In this document: one piece after another, positions 32,533 through 43,060 of the stretch
How positions within the stretch are numbered: position 1 is the stretch's first letter
How the letters are laid out: each line of letters starts with the position of its first letter
NCBI GenBank assembly: GCA_030704615.1
Contig: CM060733.1
Span: 70,556,001 to 70,620,000 of the forward strand
From: Takakia lepidozioides
Lineage: Eukaryota > Streptophyta > Takakiopsida > Takakiales > Takakiaceae
Direction: 5' to 3'
Length of the DNA: 64,000 nt
Notes under the pieces: model-generated
Seen by the model: the letters and a program-made list of their open reading frames with translations, nothing else
Database searches by the model: none
Told to the model about the DNA's origin: nothing
Translations under genes and position numbers: made by a program

Positions 32533-33591
32533 TTATTCTTGTTCATGGATCCATGCCGATAAACCATACCACAGCAGATATGCAAACTGGTGGTCTATCA
32601 AATGGTCTGGATATTTCATCAGGTAACTGACTGCCCTTGTTGCCGATATCTCTTGTTGGGATCCAATTGTGTTCAAACATCGAATCAACAATTTTCGGCT
32701 TTTGTCGACTGAATGTTCGGAATATAGATCGTCATAAGTCGTTTGGATTTTTTTTACGGCTATTTGCAAGAGCGAATACATGTGTGATGTGTAGACGGAA
32801 GATTTTGTGATGTAATCCGTGATGTAGTATATCAGAGGATGATGTACAAATGCTGGATTTAAAGTGAAGAATAAGCTTGGTGTTCCCAACTGTTGCATCA
32901 TGCTGAATATTTCGTTTCTCTGTGTTGCGCGGCTAATTCCAGATGCCATCACTTGTTTACTTGATACTTTCAAGTGACGCAATAACTTTTGAATTTTCGG
33001 TTTGTTGTTTATTGTTGTCACGTCCTCTATTATGTCGTTGAAGTCTTTTGAACGGATATTGTTGAGGAGTTGTGGTTCACTTTAAAATGATGATCTTGAC
33101 ACTGTCAGTTTTGCACCCAGGCATATTTGTCTACGTTGCATCAGATTGAACATGAAGAATGGAAATAGGTGGTGTTTTGAAAAGTCGTGATGGATATCAG
33201 TGAGACTCATCAAATACTCAACGTGGGCCTCCAAAGTTACTTTGATTGGACGGTTTTTCATTTCGGTTACGCCGATTCCAAACGGAAATAACATTGAAAA
33301 CATGCACGCGATTAGTTTTGGGTTTGCGTATTTGTTCACCATTTCGGTTTCGTGCGTGTATGATAAGTACATGTTTTGTTGTAGTTGCAATCCATTTAAA
33401 GCGTTGGAGATTAGGTCGTCGTGCTTTATGTCTATTCCGTCAAAATCAATGAGTCCGGAGGTGTCTATGATGGGCTGGATCGTATCGTCGTCTTTGTTTA
33501 TTGGTGTTTTTTTGTTGTTGCAATCTGTTATGTTGGTACGATGTTCAGCGTTGGCAAAATCAATGTCAGTGGATTCAAACACCGATCTCAA
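32533..33591 (-). pseudogene. Helitron_like_N region lacking the HUH nuclease core
   Basis: The frame 33591-33082 carries EMVNKYANPKLIACMFSMLF with PFGIGVTE and LFPFFMFNLMQRRQI, the start of Helitron_like_N. After one TAA, 33021-32533 has QLGTPSLFFTLNPAFVHHPL and at once IYYITDYITKSS. In related proteins roughly 250-300 residues with the HxH nuclease motif separate these two blocks. The junction (about 32832) keeps the frame, so the catalytic Rep core has been removed cleanly. The rest (KLLIRCLNTIGSQQEISATR) is intact. Confidence 0.75.
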
Positions 33592-33612
33592 GATTGATGG
33601 TGGAATATCGTT

Positions 33613-34702
33613 CTATGGTAGTCCATCCAATATGTCGTTATCAATTTGAATGTCCTTGTAACCCGTGTGATTTCTTTTCAGCCACGTTAACCAGGTCGTT
33701 ACTGCAAGTCTACGTACGTATAGCAAATTACATGTTTTTACGACATTAACGGGTGGATGTGAAGTGTCGACGAAGTGGACGGCGACCATATCGGATAATG
33801 AATCTAAGAGAGGTGGCAATTTGTTCAACAATTCGACTGCACGGCATGGATTTTGAGCAAAACGCACCAAATTTCCTCTCAATGCGCGTTGTCTTTTTTC
33901 CACCCTTATTTATATATCGTAATTTGAACAACATCACACGACAACGGTATCTTGCTATTAATGCTTCTTCAACCATAGTTAACTTTGGCAAAATGTCGTG
34001 AACTTTTCCGATCCACAAACCATTGGCGAGTGCAAATTTTGGCATCTTGTTATTTTTCAAGGTGGAACTGCAGTTTTTGCAAATGAAGATGGTACGTGCA
34101 GTATTTGATACTCTTCGTTTGTCCAATAACAACCCATTTAATTCGTCCAGCTGATGTTTTGTGTCATTGATCAATTCTTGGGGAACCTCTTCTAAGAGAA
34201 CATGTTCTTCGAAGTGATTTTCTACTTGTAGGCTTAACCACTTTTTCATGTGTTTCATGATGTCACTTTGTAGTTCATCGATTCTCCATTTGAATATGTT
34301 AGAGGTTGCTACGTCTCCGCTGCAAATACAACAATACTGATTGGTGAAAGTCACATTGCTGATGTATTCGTTGAAGTTGGATAAACAAGATAAGTTGTTC
34401 TCCAAACATTTCTCTGGTGGGAACAGATTATTCTTTGGTGTTTTTGCAGGAGGGCAATGCATTTGCTCTCGTTTTCTTTTGAGTTTTTGCTTCTCGTCAT
34501 TTTCGTTTGCGATATATTTTTGAGTTTGTGTAGCACATGTTTGATCTTTGATCAGTGGATCTTGGGTTTTTTGAAATGCGTATTTTTCACGTCTTTTGGC
34601 ATTTGTCTCTTTCGGATTGGGAGTCGGTTGAGATTCTATTTCCGTGGGTTTGTTGTGGTTTTTCGAATCTGTATTTTTCCCTTCATTTAGTATTTGTTTC
34701 AT
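33613..34702 (-). pseudogene. DUF6570-like N-terminal region
   Basis: It contains FICKNCSSTLKNNKMPKFAL, ANGLWIGKVHDILPKLTMVE and EALIARYRCRVMLFKLRYI, the conserved block seen upstream of Helitron_like_N in many PIF1 polyproteins; after a frameshift near 33900 it continues with RGNLVRFAQNPCRAVELLNK and VRRLAVTTWLTWLKRNHTGY. A CxxC pair (CCICSGD) at about 34325 may bind zinc. The upstream part is basic and Pro-rich. Confidence 0.75.
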
Positions 34703-34982
34703 CTGGATCTATTGTCATGGTTTGTGGTGGATTTTTTATTCTATAATTTTCCCTTCGTTTAGCATTTATTTGGTCTGGATCCGGTTCCGTAGTTTGTTGT
34801 GGATGTTCAAGTCCATAATTTTTCCTTCGTTTAGCATTTGTTTGGTCTGGATCTGGTTCCGTGGTTTGTTGTGGATGTTCAACTCTGTATTTTTGCTTTC
34901 GTTTAGCATTTGTTTCGTTTAGTTTTTCTTTGTTTAAAGCATATTTTCTCCGTCTCTTAGCATTAGCAAGTTGTCTATCCAT
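34683..34982 (-). pseudogene. NAKRR-repeat N-terminus of the Helitron-like protein
   Basis: About 100 residues made of three to four units of the form NAKRRxxYxxxxPQQTTEPDPDQ, starting MDRQLANAKRRRKYALNKEK. Basic KRR repeats of this kind sit at the start of DUF6570/Helitron-like polyproteins and probably bind DNA. One frameshift separates it from the next segment. The ATG at 34982 is the likely start of the whole protein. Confidence 0.7.
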
Positions 34983-35270
34983 ATTAAACTGAAGTTATAC
35001 ACGTAAGTTTTTTAATAAATAAATAATGATATTTATGTATATATTGGTATTTTTGATAGAATTAGTAATGACCGTCCATGTATAGATAAAATTTTGATAA
35101 ATATATATATTTAGATATAAATCATTGTATTGATATAAAATGAGTGTTTTGAATGGAGATTTAGCTATTTGGAGTGAAATTTACCAATGGAAAGATAGTA
35201 AGGTGAAGGAAAATTTCAGGGGATAAAAAAGAAGTTTGAGAGTAAGAAGATAATTTGAGTCTCCGGGATG
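34983..35270. other. AT-rich spacer
   Basis: 5' flank of the Helitron-like protein, very AT-rich. No gene, and no clear 5' TC terminus, is identified. Confidence 0.4.
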
Positions 35271-37641
35271 AAAGAGGAAAAAATAAAAATAAAAACTAAT
35301 AAGGTTTCAATCCCGTCATTCTCCCCCATCGGATTGGGCTCGAATCCCCTAGTGATGTTGCAAGATATGGGAGAGAGGAAAAATAAAAAGGAAAATATAA
35401 TAAAGGTTTCCAACCCCCCCCCCGGCTCTGCCTCTTCGGAGAGAGTTCAAGTCCCCAGATAAAAATTGTTTCAAATCCGCCACTCTCCCCCACTGGACTC
35501 GAAGCCCTTAGTGATGTTGCAAGATTTGGTCGGTACAAAGTTGATTGTTCTATTAATCTTACAAGTCTTAGAAGGACTTTGAGCCTGTGTTGGTATATCG
35601 GTGGCAAAATATTGGATAGAGGAAAATAAAAAATAAAAGAAAACAAAGGTTTCAAACCCGTCCGGCTCTCCCTCTTCGGAGAGAGTTCGAGTGCCCAGAT
35701 AAAAATAGTTTCAGAACCGTCAGTCTGTCCCACCGGACTTTGAGCATGTGCTCGTATATCGGCGGCCAAAGATTGGATACTTTCTGCACTTCAGAGGACC
35801 GCAATTTGACTTCTTTGAAAGAGTACTTCGGATGAGACCTGGTCCGACAAACTTTAATTTTACTTATAGAATGGGGTTTCTATCTCCGGGAGGAAAGAGA
35901 AAACTATAAAGAACAAGATAATAAAAGTTTCAGACGCCCCGCCCTGCTCTCCCTCCTCGGAGAAAGTTTGAGTGCCCAGATCAAATAGTTGCAGAACAGC
36001 CATTCTTCCCCACCGGACTGGGCTCGAATCCCCTAGTGATGCTGCAAGATAGGGTCGGTGCAAGGTGGATTGTTCTATTAATGTAACAAGCCTTGGAAAG
36101 ACTTTGAGCCTATGCTAGTATATCAGCGGGGAAAGATTGGATAAGAGAAAAAATTAAAAATAAAAGATACAAGGTTTCAAACGCCGTCGGCTCTCCTCTC
36201 GGAGAGAGTTTCGAGTGCCCAATAAATAAATAAATCAAGATAATAAAGGTTCAAACCCGTCTGGCTCATCCCCTTCGGAGAGAGTTCGAGTGCCCCAGTA
36301 AAATAGTTTTCAACCGCCATTCGCCCCCACCGGACTGGGCTCGAATCCCCTATTGATGTTGCAAGATATGGGAGAGAGGAAAAATAAAAATGAAAAGATA
36401 ATAAAGGGTTCAAACCCCTCTGGCTCTGCCTCTTCGGAGAGAGTTCGAGTCCCCTAAAAAAAAATTTAAAAATGGTTTTCAAACGCCATTCTCTCTCCTC
36501 TCCCCCACCGGATTGGGCTCGAATCCCCTAGTGATGTTGCAAGATAGGGTCGTTGCAAGGTGGATTGTTCTATTAATGTAACAAGCCTTGGAAAGACTTT
36601 GAGCCTATGCTAGTATATCGGCGGGGAAAGATTGGAATATTTTCTGCACCTCAGAGGATATGGGAGAGATGAAAAATAGAAAGAAAAAGATATCACGTTC
36701 AATTTCCCGGGCTTCTGCCCCTTCGGAGAGGAATTCGAGTCCCCAGATAAATTGTTTCAAAACCGCCATTCTATTCTAACCCCCACCGGACTGGGCTCGA
36801 GCCCCTAGTGATGCGCAAGATTTGGTCGTGCAAGGTGGATTGTTCTATCAATCTTACAAGTCTTGGAATGACTTTGAGCCTGCGTTGGTATATCGGCTCG
36901 CAAAGATTGGATAAGAGAAAAAATAAAAAATAAAAGATAACAAAGGTTTCAAATCCGTCCGGCTCTCCCTCTTCGTAGAGAGTTCAAGTGCCCAGATAAA
37001 ACATAAAATAAAAGATAATAAAGGTTTCAAACCCGTCCGGCTCTCCCTCTTCGGAGAGAGTTCGAGTGCCCCCTAAAAATAGTTTCAGAACGTCAGTCGC
37101 CCCACCCGGACTTTGAGCATGTGCTCGTATATCGGCGGCCAAAGATTGGATACTTTCTGCACTTCAGAGGACCGCAATTTGGCTTCTTTGAAATAGGACT
37201 TCAGATGAGACCTGGTCAAACAAACTTTAATTTTACTTATAGAATGGGGTTTCTGTCTCAGGGAGGAAAGAGGAAAATAATAAAGAAAAAATAAAGAAAA
37301 GTTTCAAACCCGCCCGGCTCTCCTTCTTCGGAGAGAGTTTGAGTGCCCAGATAAAAATAGTTTCAGAACCGCCATTCTTCCCCACCGGACTGGGCTCGAA
37401 TCCCCTAGTGATGTTGCAAGATATGGGAGAGAGGAAAAATAAAAAGGAAAAGATAATACAGGTTTCAAACCCCTCCGGCTCTGCTCTTTCGGAGAGAGTT
37501 CGAGTCCCCAGGTAAAAATTGTTTCAAATCCGCCATCCTCCCCCACCGGACTGGGCTCGAATCCCCTAGTGAGGTTCAAGATAGGGTTGGTTCAAGGTGG
37601 ATTGTTCTATTAATGTAACAGCCTTGGAAGGACTTTGAGCC
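35271..37641 (+). repeat. Complex tandem repeat array with B-box-like words
   Basis: Degenerate units in one orientation, in the order aaaggtttcaaacccgtccg, gctctccctcttcggagaga, gttcgagtgcccagataaaa, ccaccggactgggctcgaat, cccctagtgatgttgcaaga, ggattgttctattaatgtaa, gactttgagcctatgctagt, atatcggcggggaaagattg. Units are of unequal length (roughly 160-320 bp) because internal parts are missing. gttcgagtccc and gctcgaatccc resemble the tRNA/SINE internal promoter B box. The array runs into the assembly gap; inverted copies lie at 24046-24435. Confidence 0.85.
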
Positions 37642-38141
37642 NNNNNNNNNNNNNNNNNNNNNNNNNNNNNNNNNNNNNNNNNNNNNNNNNNNNNNNNNNN
37701 NNNNNNNNNNNNNNNNNNNNNNNNNNNNNNNNNNNNNNNNNNNNNNNNNNNNNNNNNNNNNNNNNNNNNNNNNNNNNNNNNNNNNNNNNNNNNNNNNNNN
37801 NNNNNNNNNNNNNNNNNNNNNNNNNNNNNNNNNNNNNNNNNNNNNNNNNNNNNNNNNNNNNNNNNNNNNNNNNNNNNNNNNNNNNNNNNNNNNNNNNNNN
37901 NNNNNNNNNNNNNNNNNNNNNNNNNNNNNNNNNNNNNNNNNNNNNNNNNNNNNNNNNNNNNNNNNNNNNNNNNNNNNNNNNNNNNNNNNNNNNNNNNNNN
38001 NNNNNNNNNNNNNNNNNNNNNNNNNNNNNNNNNNNNNNNNNNNNNNNNNNNNNNNNNNNNNNNNNNNNNNNNNNNNNNNNNNNNNNNNNNNNNNNNNNNN
38101 NNNNNNNNNNNNNNNNNNNNNNNNNNNNNNNNNNNNNNNNN
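37642..38141. other. Assembly gap (500 N)
   Basis: Exactly 500 unknown bases, a standard placeholder. The true length is unknown; it follows a repeat array and precedes an open exon. Confidence 1.
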
Positions 38142-38143
38142 CT

Positions 38144-40274
38144 TCTCACTTCAGAGACTGTGGCTGGTACCTTGACTGCCCACCGGAGCACACGACCTTT
38201 CAAGAACAGCATATGAAATATTTGAACAATAATGCTGAGATGCTGGCGCATCTGACTGACGAAGAGTACCAAAGAAACATAGCAACATTTGCTGCCAAGG
38301 AGCTTGATGCTCAGGGAACGCCGCAGAAGGGAAAGAAGGCGGGCCGCAAACCAAAAGACAAGGCTCTTGATGTCATAGCCATCTCACCAGCAAAGCCAAA
38401 GGACAAATACAAGTCCAAAGAGAAGGAAAATGACAAGGGGAAGGAGAAAGAAAATGAGATGGAGAGTGGGCAGGACTTCACTGCTGGAAGATATACCCGC
38501 ACAGTTCAGTGCGTGTTCGATGCCAAGCCACACCCTTCCCGTTCTGATTCGGCAGAAGATATTAAAATTGTCAATGAGGGTTGGCTGTCGATGATGCATA
38601 GTCGAAAAAGAAGATACATTGGGGTGCCTTCGCCTACCTAGGACAACATAATCTCATTCCTCAATCTGGTGAGAATTCCAGTTTCTTTCTTTTTTTCTCT
38701 GAAAGTTTCATTGGCAGTATTTCAGTCTGGTTCTTTGAAAACATTCTTGTCATCGTTCTTAAAAAAAACATGTCTGTTGCAGGTGAGCACAGGTCCCACC
38801 TTCGTGTGCGGTGTGTAGAAAACATATGCGGCTGACATTGTGATTCTCGACATCCCGGATGGCCAGGCTGTGCCAGAAGTTCTTCCAAAGGACAAGACGC
38901 AAGGCTGGAACAAATTCGAGGACAACTACTGGAGTTGGGTGTTCGGGTTCTGTAATAATTTCCTCTCTGATGCAGGGACACTTCTGCTTTTTCAGTCATG
39001 TGACAAAGATAGTCGTCGGGCATTGGCATCATACTTGAAGTCTTCAAGGTTTGAAGTTTTGCGCACATGGAATTGTGTGAACAGCCTCTACCTTGTGAAA
39101 GGGGGTTTCCCTGGTCAGCTGGTAGGTCGTCTCCCTTCTGCTTGTGCTTTCATGATGAGTTTCAATGTTCTCTGCAGCTCCACTTTACCGATCATCACCG
39201 ATTCGTGATAAAAATGATTGTTTTGTGCCTGAGTTCTGAATAGCCGATGTACACACTTCCACTATAGATTGTGTTTACCACACTAACCTGCTATCTTTGG
39301 CAGACGAGGATGTTCGAGGCGATCTGCCTGCGGAGGATTCGCACCTCCAAGACACCATCCTCCATCCGCAGCTTTGAGATTTCTGACCAGAGTTGTTTCG
39401 TCAACCCCCCCTATGAGCCGCACGTCGATGACATTTTGTACAACTTCATGCAGTCCAGTCAGACTCTGAAGAGACCAGATGGCACTCCCTGGAGAGGTGC
39501 AAAGGAAAAATCCCCAGCGTTCATGCAAATACTGCTGGAGTCATGCAGCCACCACTCTGCACGGGTGGTCGATCTTTCTGTGTCCACAGGTTCGTTCTCT
39601 CCATTCCGAATTGATTTTCTTTCACCAGTTCCATCTGCTTAAATCCCCCCCACCAAACTGTTCATGTCCTCCTGTCTGGTGCAGGAGCAACTTACCATGC
39701 ATGCAAGGCAGGCGGAAGAAGCCTTTTTGGCATGGAGGGTGATTCTGACCTCTACAACATAGTGCTCATCCCCCTTTTGTCTGGCTCCACTTCAGGCATA
39801 CAGACTGATCGGATTCAAATTCGAAATGATGACGATCCCGAAGATAAGCAGGTCGACAATGACTTTTTATGTGAGTAAGTGCTAAACCCAATTTGGGAGT
39901 CATACTCAATTTCTCAATAACATCAAAGTTACAGTAATAACTTTTTCAGGCTGTCTTTCAGGAAAGGGAGCGGTGGATCTTCAGGAGATACAGTCATTTG
40001 TGGCGAGTCTGTTTTCAACAGCCCCCTTTCCAATTTTCTGCTTCCTGATTATGCCAAAGCAATGGCACTTCACACGGCCGAATCCCTATCCCCTGAATTT
40101 TTACTGCCCGGCCGTAGGTGTAGCCAGCGTAGATCCGGAGTTCTTAAATACTTAGACTTAGATGCAGAGGAAGTGGGGAACATTGTACTGACTCTGAGTC
40201 AGACTGAACTATGTTCTTTTACTATTCTGTTTCATCATCTTTGGAAAACGTTGAATCCCCTTCCTCCACCGTAG
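38144..40274 (+). pseudogene. Beta-class DNA amino-methyltransferase-like gene, copy 1
   Basis: This looks like a SAM-dependent N4-cytosine/N6-adenine methyltransferase with the motif order of the beta class. Exons by GT-AG and phase: (open from the gap) 38144-38668, 38783-39121, 39304-39589, 39684-39870, then about 39950-40274. The first is Lys-rich (KAGRKPKDK). Exon 2 reads ADIVILDIPDG (place of the DPPY motif, degenerate), WSWVFGFCNNFLSDAGTLLL and TWNCVNSLYLVKG. Exons 3-4 read GTPWRGAKEKSPAFMQILLE, then VVDLSVSTGATYHACKAGGR and LFGMEGDSD, matching the late motif 'DpFxGsGTT..A...gr..iGiE.D'. TAG stops at 38639 and 38816 break it. Family assignment is by motif only. Confidence 0.5.
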
Positions 40275-40720
40275 TTGTTCCTTTGGAAAGAAAAATAATC
40301 AAAGAATCAACTACCATTTAAATTGCAATATGTATGAATCCATCTCACAAACCTCCCTCACTCTTGTCATATCCATTGTGCATTCATCTACAGTGTATTC
40401 ATGCGTGCTCCATTCATGAATGTTTTCCTTTGTTCAACATCCATTGTACATTCATCCTCTGTACTCTTTAATCCACCCCACAAACCTTCCACACTCATGT
40501 CATATACGTTGTGCATTCGTCTAAAGTTTTAGTCATGCATCTTCCTGTCATGAATGTTTGTCATTCCTCAACATCCATTATACATTCATCCATTTGACTC
40601 TTATCCATCCCTCATTCATCCATCTACATTCATTTTTCACACTCATCCATCTGTTTATCATCCAAATGTACATTCATCCATCCTTTATTCAATGTCTTTT
40701 ATTATGTCATCCAGCTTGTT
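40275..40720. repeat. Degenerate cattcatcc repeats
   Basis: Irregular repetition of cattcatcca, atccattgtacattcatc and similar words spans about 400 bp after the methyltransferase-like gene. No coding content is recognised. Confidence 0.7.
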
Positions 40721-42690
40721 TCCGCGGTAAATGGTGCCAATCCGCGGGAATACACTCCACTTCTTCCTGGGCGCGTGGTGACGCGGTCTTCAAGTGTGAT
40801 GACGTGGAGTGAGCCCCGTGATGTGGCATTGGCGCAAGGTGACGTGGCGTGAGCGCAGTTGCGCTCACGTGACCAGGCTCACGCCGAGACATCCCTGGAA
40901 TGAAAATAACAACTCCCCCACACCAAAAACAACTCCACAGTGTCGCTCCTGCAACCCAGCCCAAACCCGGACTGACTCTTGCCTCCACCTACGGAAAGGT
41001 CTCGGCCTACAGAGAAGGTGGAAAGCTACGAGGAAGGGAAACTAAAGCAATGCCTATCCCCAGCACGCTCTCATCCCAACACCCTCTTTTTTCCTCTCTT
41101 CTCTCACTTGCATGACCATGAGAACATCCTGTAGACACTCCTCAAACCGCCCTCCACGAGCTCATGAAACTTGGCCTCCAAGGCCCCATGCAAGCCTCCA
41201 CAGGGTCCGCCAGTGCCTCCTTACGTCCACCAGTCATTCCTTAGAATGGAACCACCTCAGGAAACCACGCCGTTCACTGAAGGTTAAAAAATGGAGCAAA
41301 TAGAGGTACATATAGGCCCCAACAACATTCTGTCCAAAGGAATTACCTGCAGGCTGGTCTCCCCCATAGTTAAGAATTGGGCTGAAAACCAGAAAAGATT
41401 ACCTGCAGGGGAGTAATCCCCTTTGTTAAAACGCAACAGGGAGGCAATTCCGACTTTTCTGCCGGATCAGCTAGCTCAAAACCATTGTTCTTCAGAGCCC
41501 AGCCTCCCCATCAAGGTCCCACGAAACGAGTGAATTTTTTTTTTTAAAAAAAATTTTCTCACTTTGCTTGTTCGCGGCCGTCCGTGGCTCCAACCGCCAC
41601 TACTCCTCACGGCCCGCCCTAGGCACTTGTTGGCCACGGGCTGCCCAGTGATACCCCGTGGTACCACTCCCACGAGCCTTCACGGCCCGCCATCCCCACG
41701 ATCTGGTCACCGTGCCCACCCGTTGTGTCCGCACCACGACTTCCAACGGTCACGGTCAACCATCACGACCTGGGCTCGTGATATCTCGTGATACCGCCCC
41801 AACGGCCCATCATGGCCACTGTTCTCTGTTCCTTGGAACTCCCAACGAGTTCCTATGCGTTCCCGAGGCGTTCCCGAGCTGGGGTTTGCTCCTGCACCTG
41901 CTGCCGACGAGCTATGGCTTCTGCGAAGCCCCCAGACCTGCTGCCATGCTCTCATGGGCTCTCACGACCCACCAAAGGCACCCTAAACTCAACAAGCAAG
42001 CATTATGCTGCCCAACAAGCTCCATTTCTTCATGAAGCCCACAAAAACGAATCTGAAAATACAACCTTGGTGTACCTGCAGTTCTACTGCACATCCCCTG
42101 GCTCTAGGACGCCTCGTTGCTGCCCTTCCAGCCCCGCTCTTGCCACTCCAAGAGCCCTTACACTGCTGAGTTTCAGATTGAAACTCCAACTCAGCACATG
42201 CTTCACAAGTGCATTGCTTTGCACACAAGAGGGACCAACCCCCTCTCTTCACTCATACCTCTTCATGAGCTTGGAGCTGAAGCTCCCAACGGGTTGCGAT
42301 GCATCCCCCTCGTAGCTCCACCATTCGGCTGCTCCTCATCTATCCGCAACAACTAGTTTCGGGCAGAAATACCTGGAGCTGATCATATCATCTCCAACCT
42401 GCAACATGTTAGCTTCCCATGCGTAGCCCACATTTTTGCAGCTCCTTAACTCGGCCTGCAGCTGAAGAAGATAACCACCAGTTCGCCCACTCGTGGCCAG
42501 CATCTCCTCCGCTTCACACTAGAAGCCCAAACTTGGTTGCCATAGCGTTGAGCTATGCAACACTGACCGCCTCTCTATCCATTGCAAACTTGCAACCTAT
42601 TCGCCTTTGCACTCTATCTGCTTTGGATAGGCTCATGCATGGATCCATGCACTCTAGGCTGAACCGCTTCTCATGATCTGAAAACACAAA
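40721..42690. other. No recognisable gene
   Basis: Short frames exist on both strands, none with a motif. At 40795-40890 the gacgtgg/gcgtgagcg module of 1380-1600 recurs. At 41538-41560 there is a T-run/A-run palindrome. The segment 41560-41830 repeats cgtggtacc/cgtgatacc words. It may be old transposon filler. Confidence 0.4.
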
Positions 42691-43060
42691 TGCTACAACT
42701 AACTCGAACCTGGCACTCACAGACTCGAACTCATCTTTCTCGAGTGATAAGGAAATGAATGATACAAGCACACAAGCTCTCGCAAACTCACATACTTGCA
42801 CATGAAAACATCACTCATATATTAAGTCGAGCCAAGTGCACCCCACGCCATGGGGAATCCACACCACAGCGCCATAGCTAGCGCGGTGAGGCTCAACTCG
42901 AGAAAGATGAGCCCACCGCGATCTGCCGTGAAGATTACAATGTCAGGTGCCCAAACATGTATTGGCCCCTGGATTGACACTTGGGTCAATCCCAAATGTC
43001 AATATATAAAAGCTAGCTATTTCCTAGCTAACTTCACACTAGTGGTAAAATAACTTGACA
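42691..43060 (-). repeat. LTR-like repeat, copy 1 (370 bp)
   Basis: It begins tgctacaactaactcg and ends ataacttgaca on the plus strand (TG...CA). A diverged copy lies at 56106-56486 with the same blocks: atctttctcgagtgataa, gccaagtgcaccccacgcca, aactcgagaaagatgagcc, ctggattgacacttggg, actagtggtaaaataacttg. It is placed downstream of the minus-strand chromovirus integrase, so it may be that element's 3' LTR. Confidence 0.6.

Larger units (their letters stand above)
29079..34982 (-). mobile_element. Helitron-like element (DUF6570 - Helitron_like_N - PIF1 - Ulp1), degenerate
   Basis: All coding remnants lie on the minus strand in the order expected of a long Rep-helicase polyprotein: basic NAKRR repeats, DUF6570-like region, Helitron_like_N, accessory region, PIF1-type SF1B helicase and an Ulp1-type cysteine protease. 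Stops and frameshifts occur about every 0.5-1 kb. The HUH nuclease section is deleted. Element termini (5' TC, 3' CTRR) were not located. The composition is AT-rich with codon use unlike the neighbouring gypsy elements. Confidence 0.85.

Noticed and set aside
34341-34922. Plus-strand Phe-rich frames opposite the Helitron-like gene
   Set aside because: Antisense shadows of the Lys/Asn-rich minus-strand coding sequence.
35271-37641. CRISPR-like array
   Set aside because: Units are long, unequal and without unique spacers between short identical repeats; the genome is eukaryotic.
37610-38272. Long open frames crossing the N run
   Set aside because: The length comes from unknown bases translated as X; only the plus-strand exon from 38144 is supported.
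41564-42315. Open frames rich in Pro, His and Ser
   Set aside because: Codon pattern follows base composition and repeated cgtggtacc words; no domain and competing frames on the other strand.
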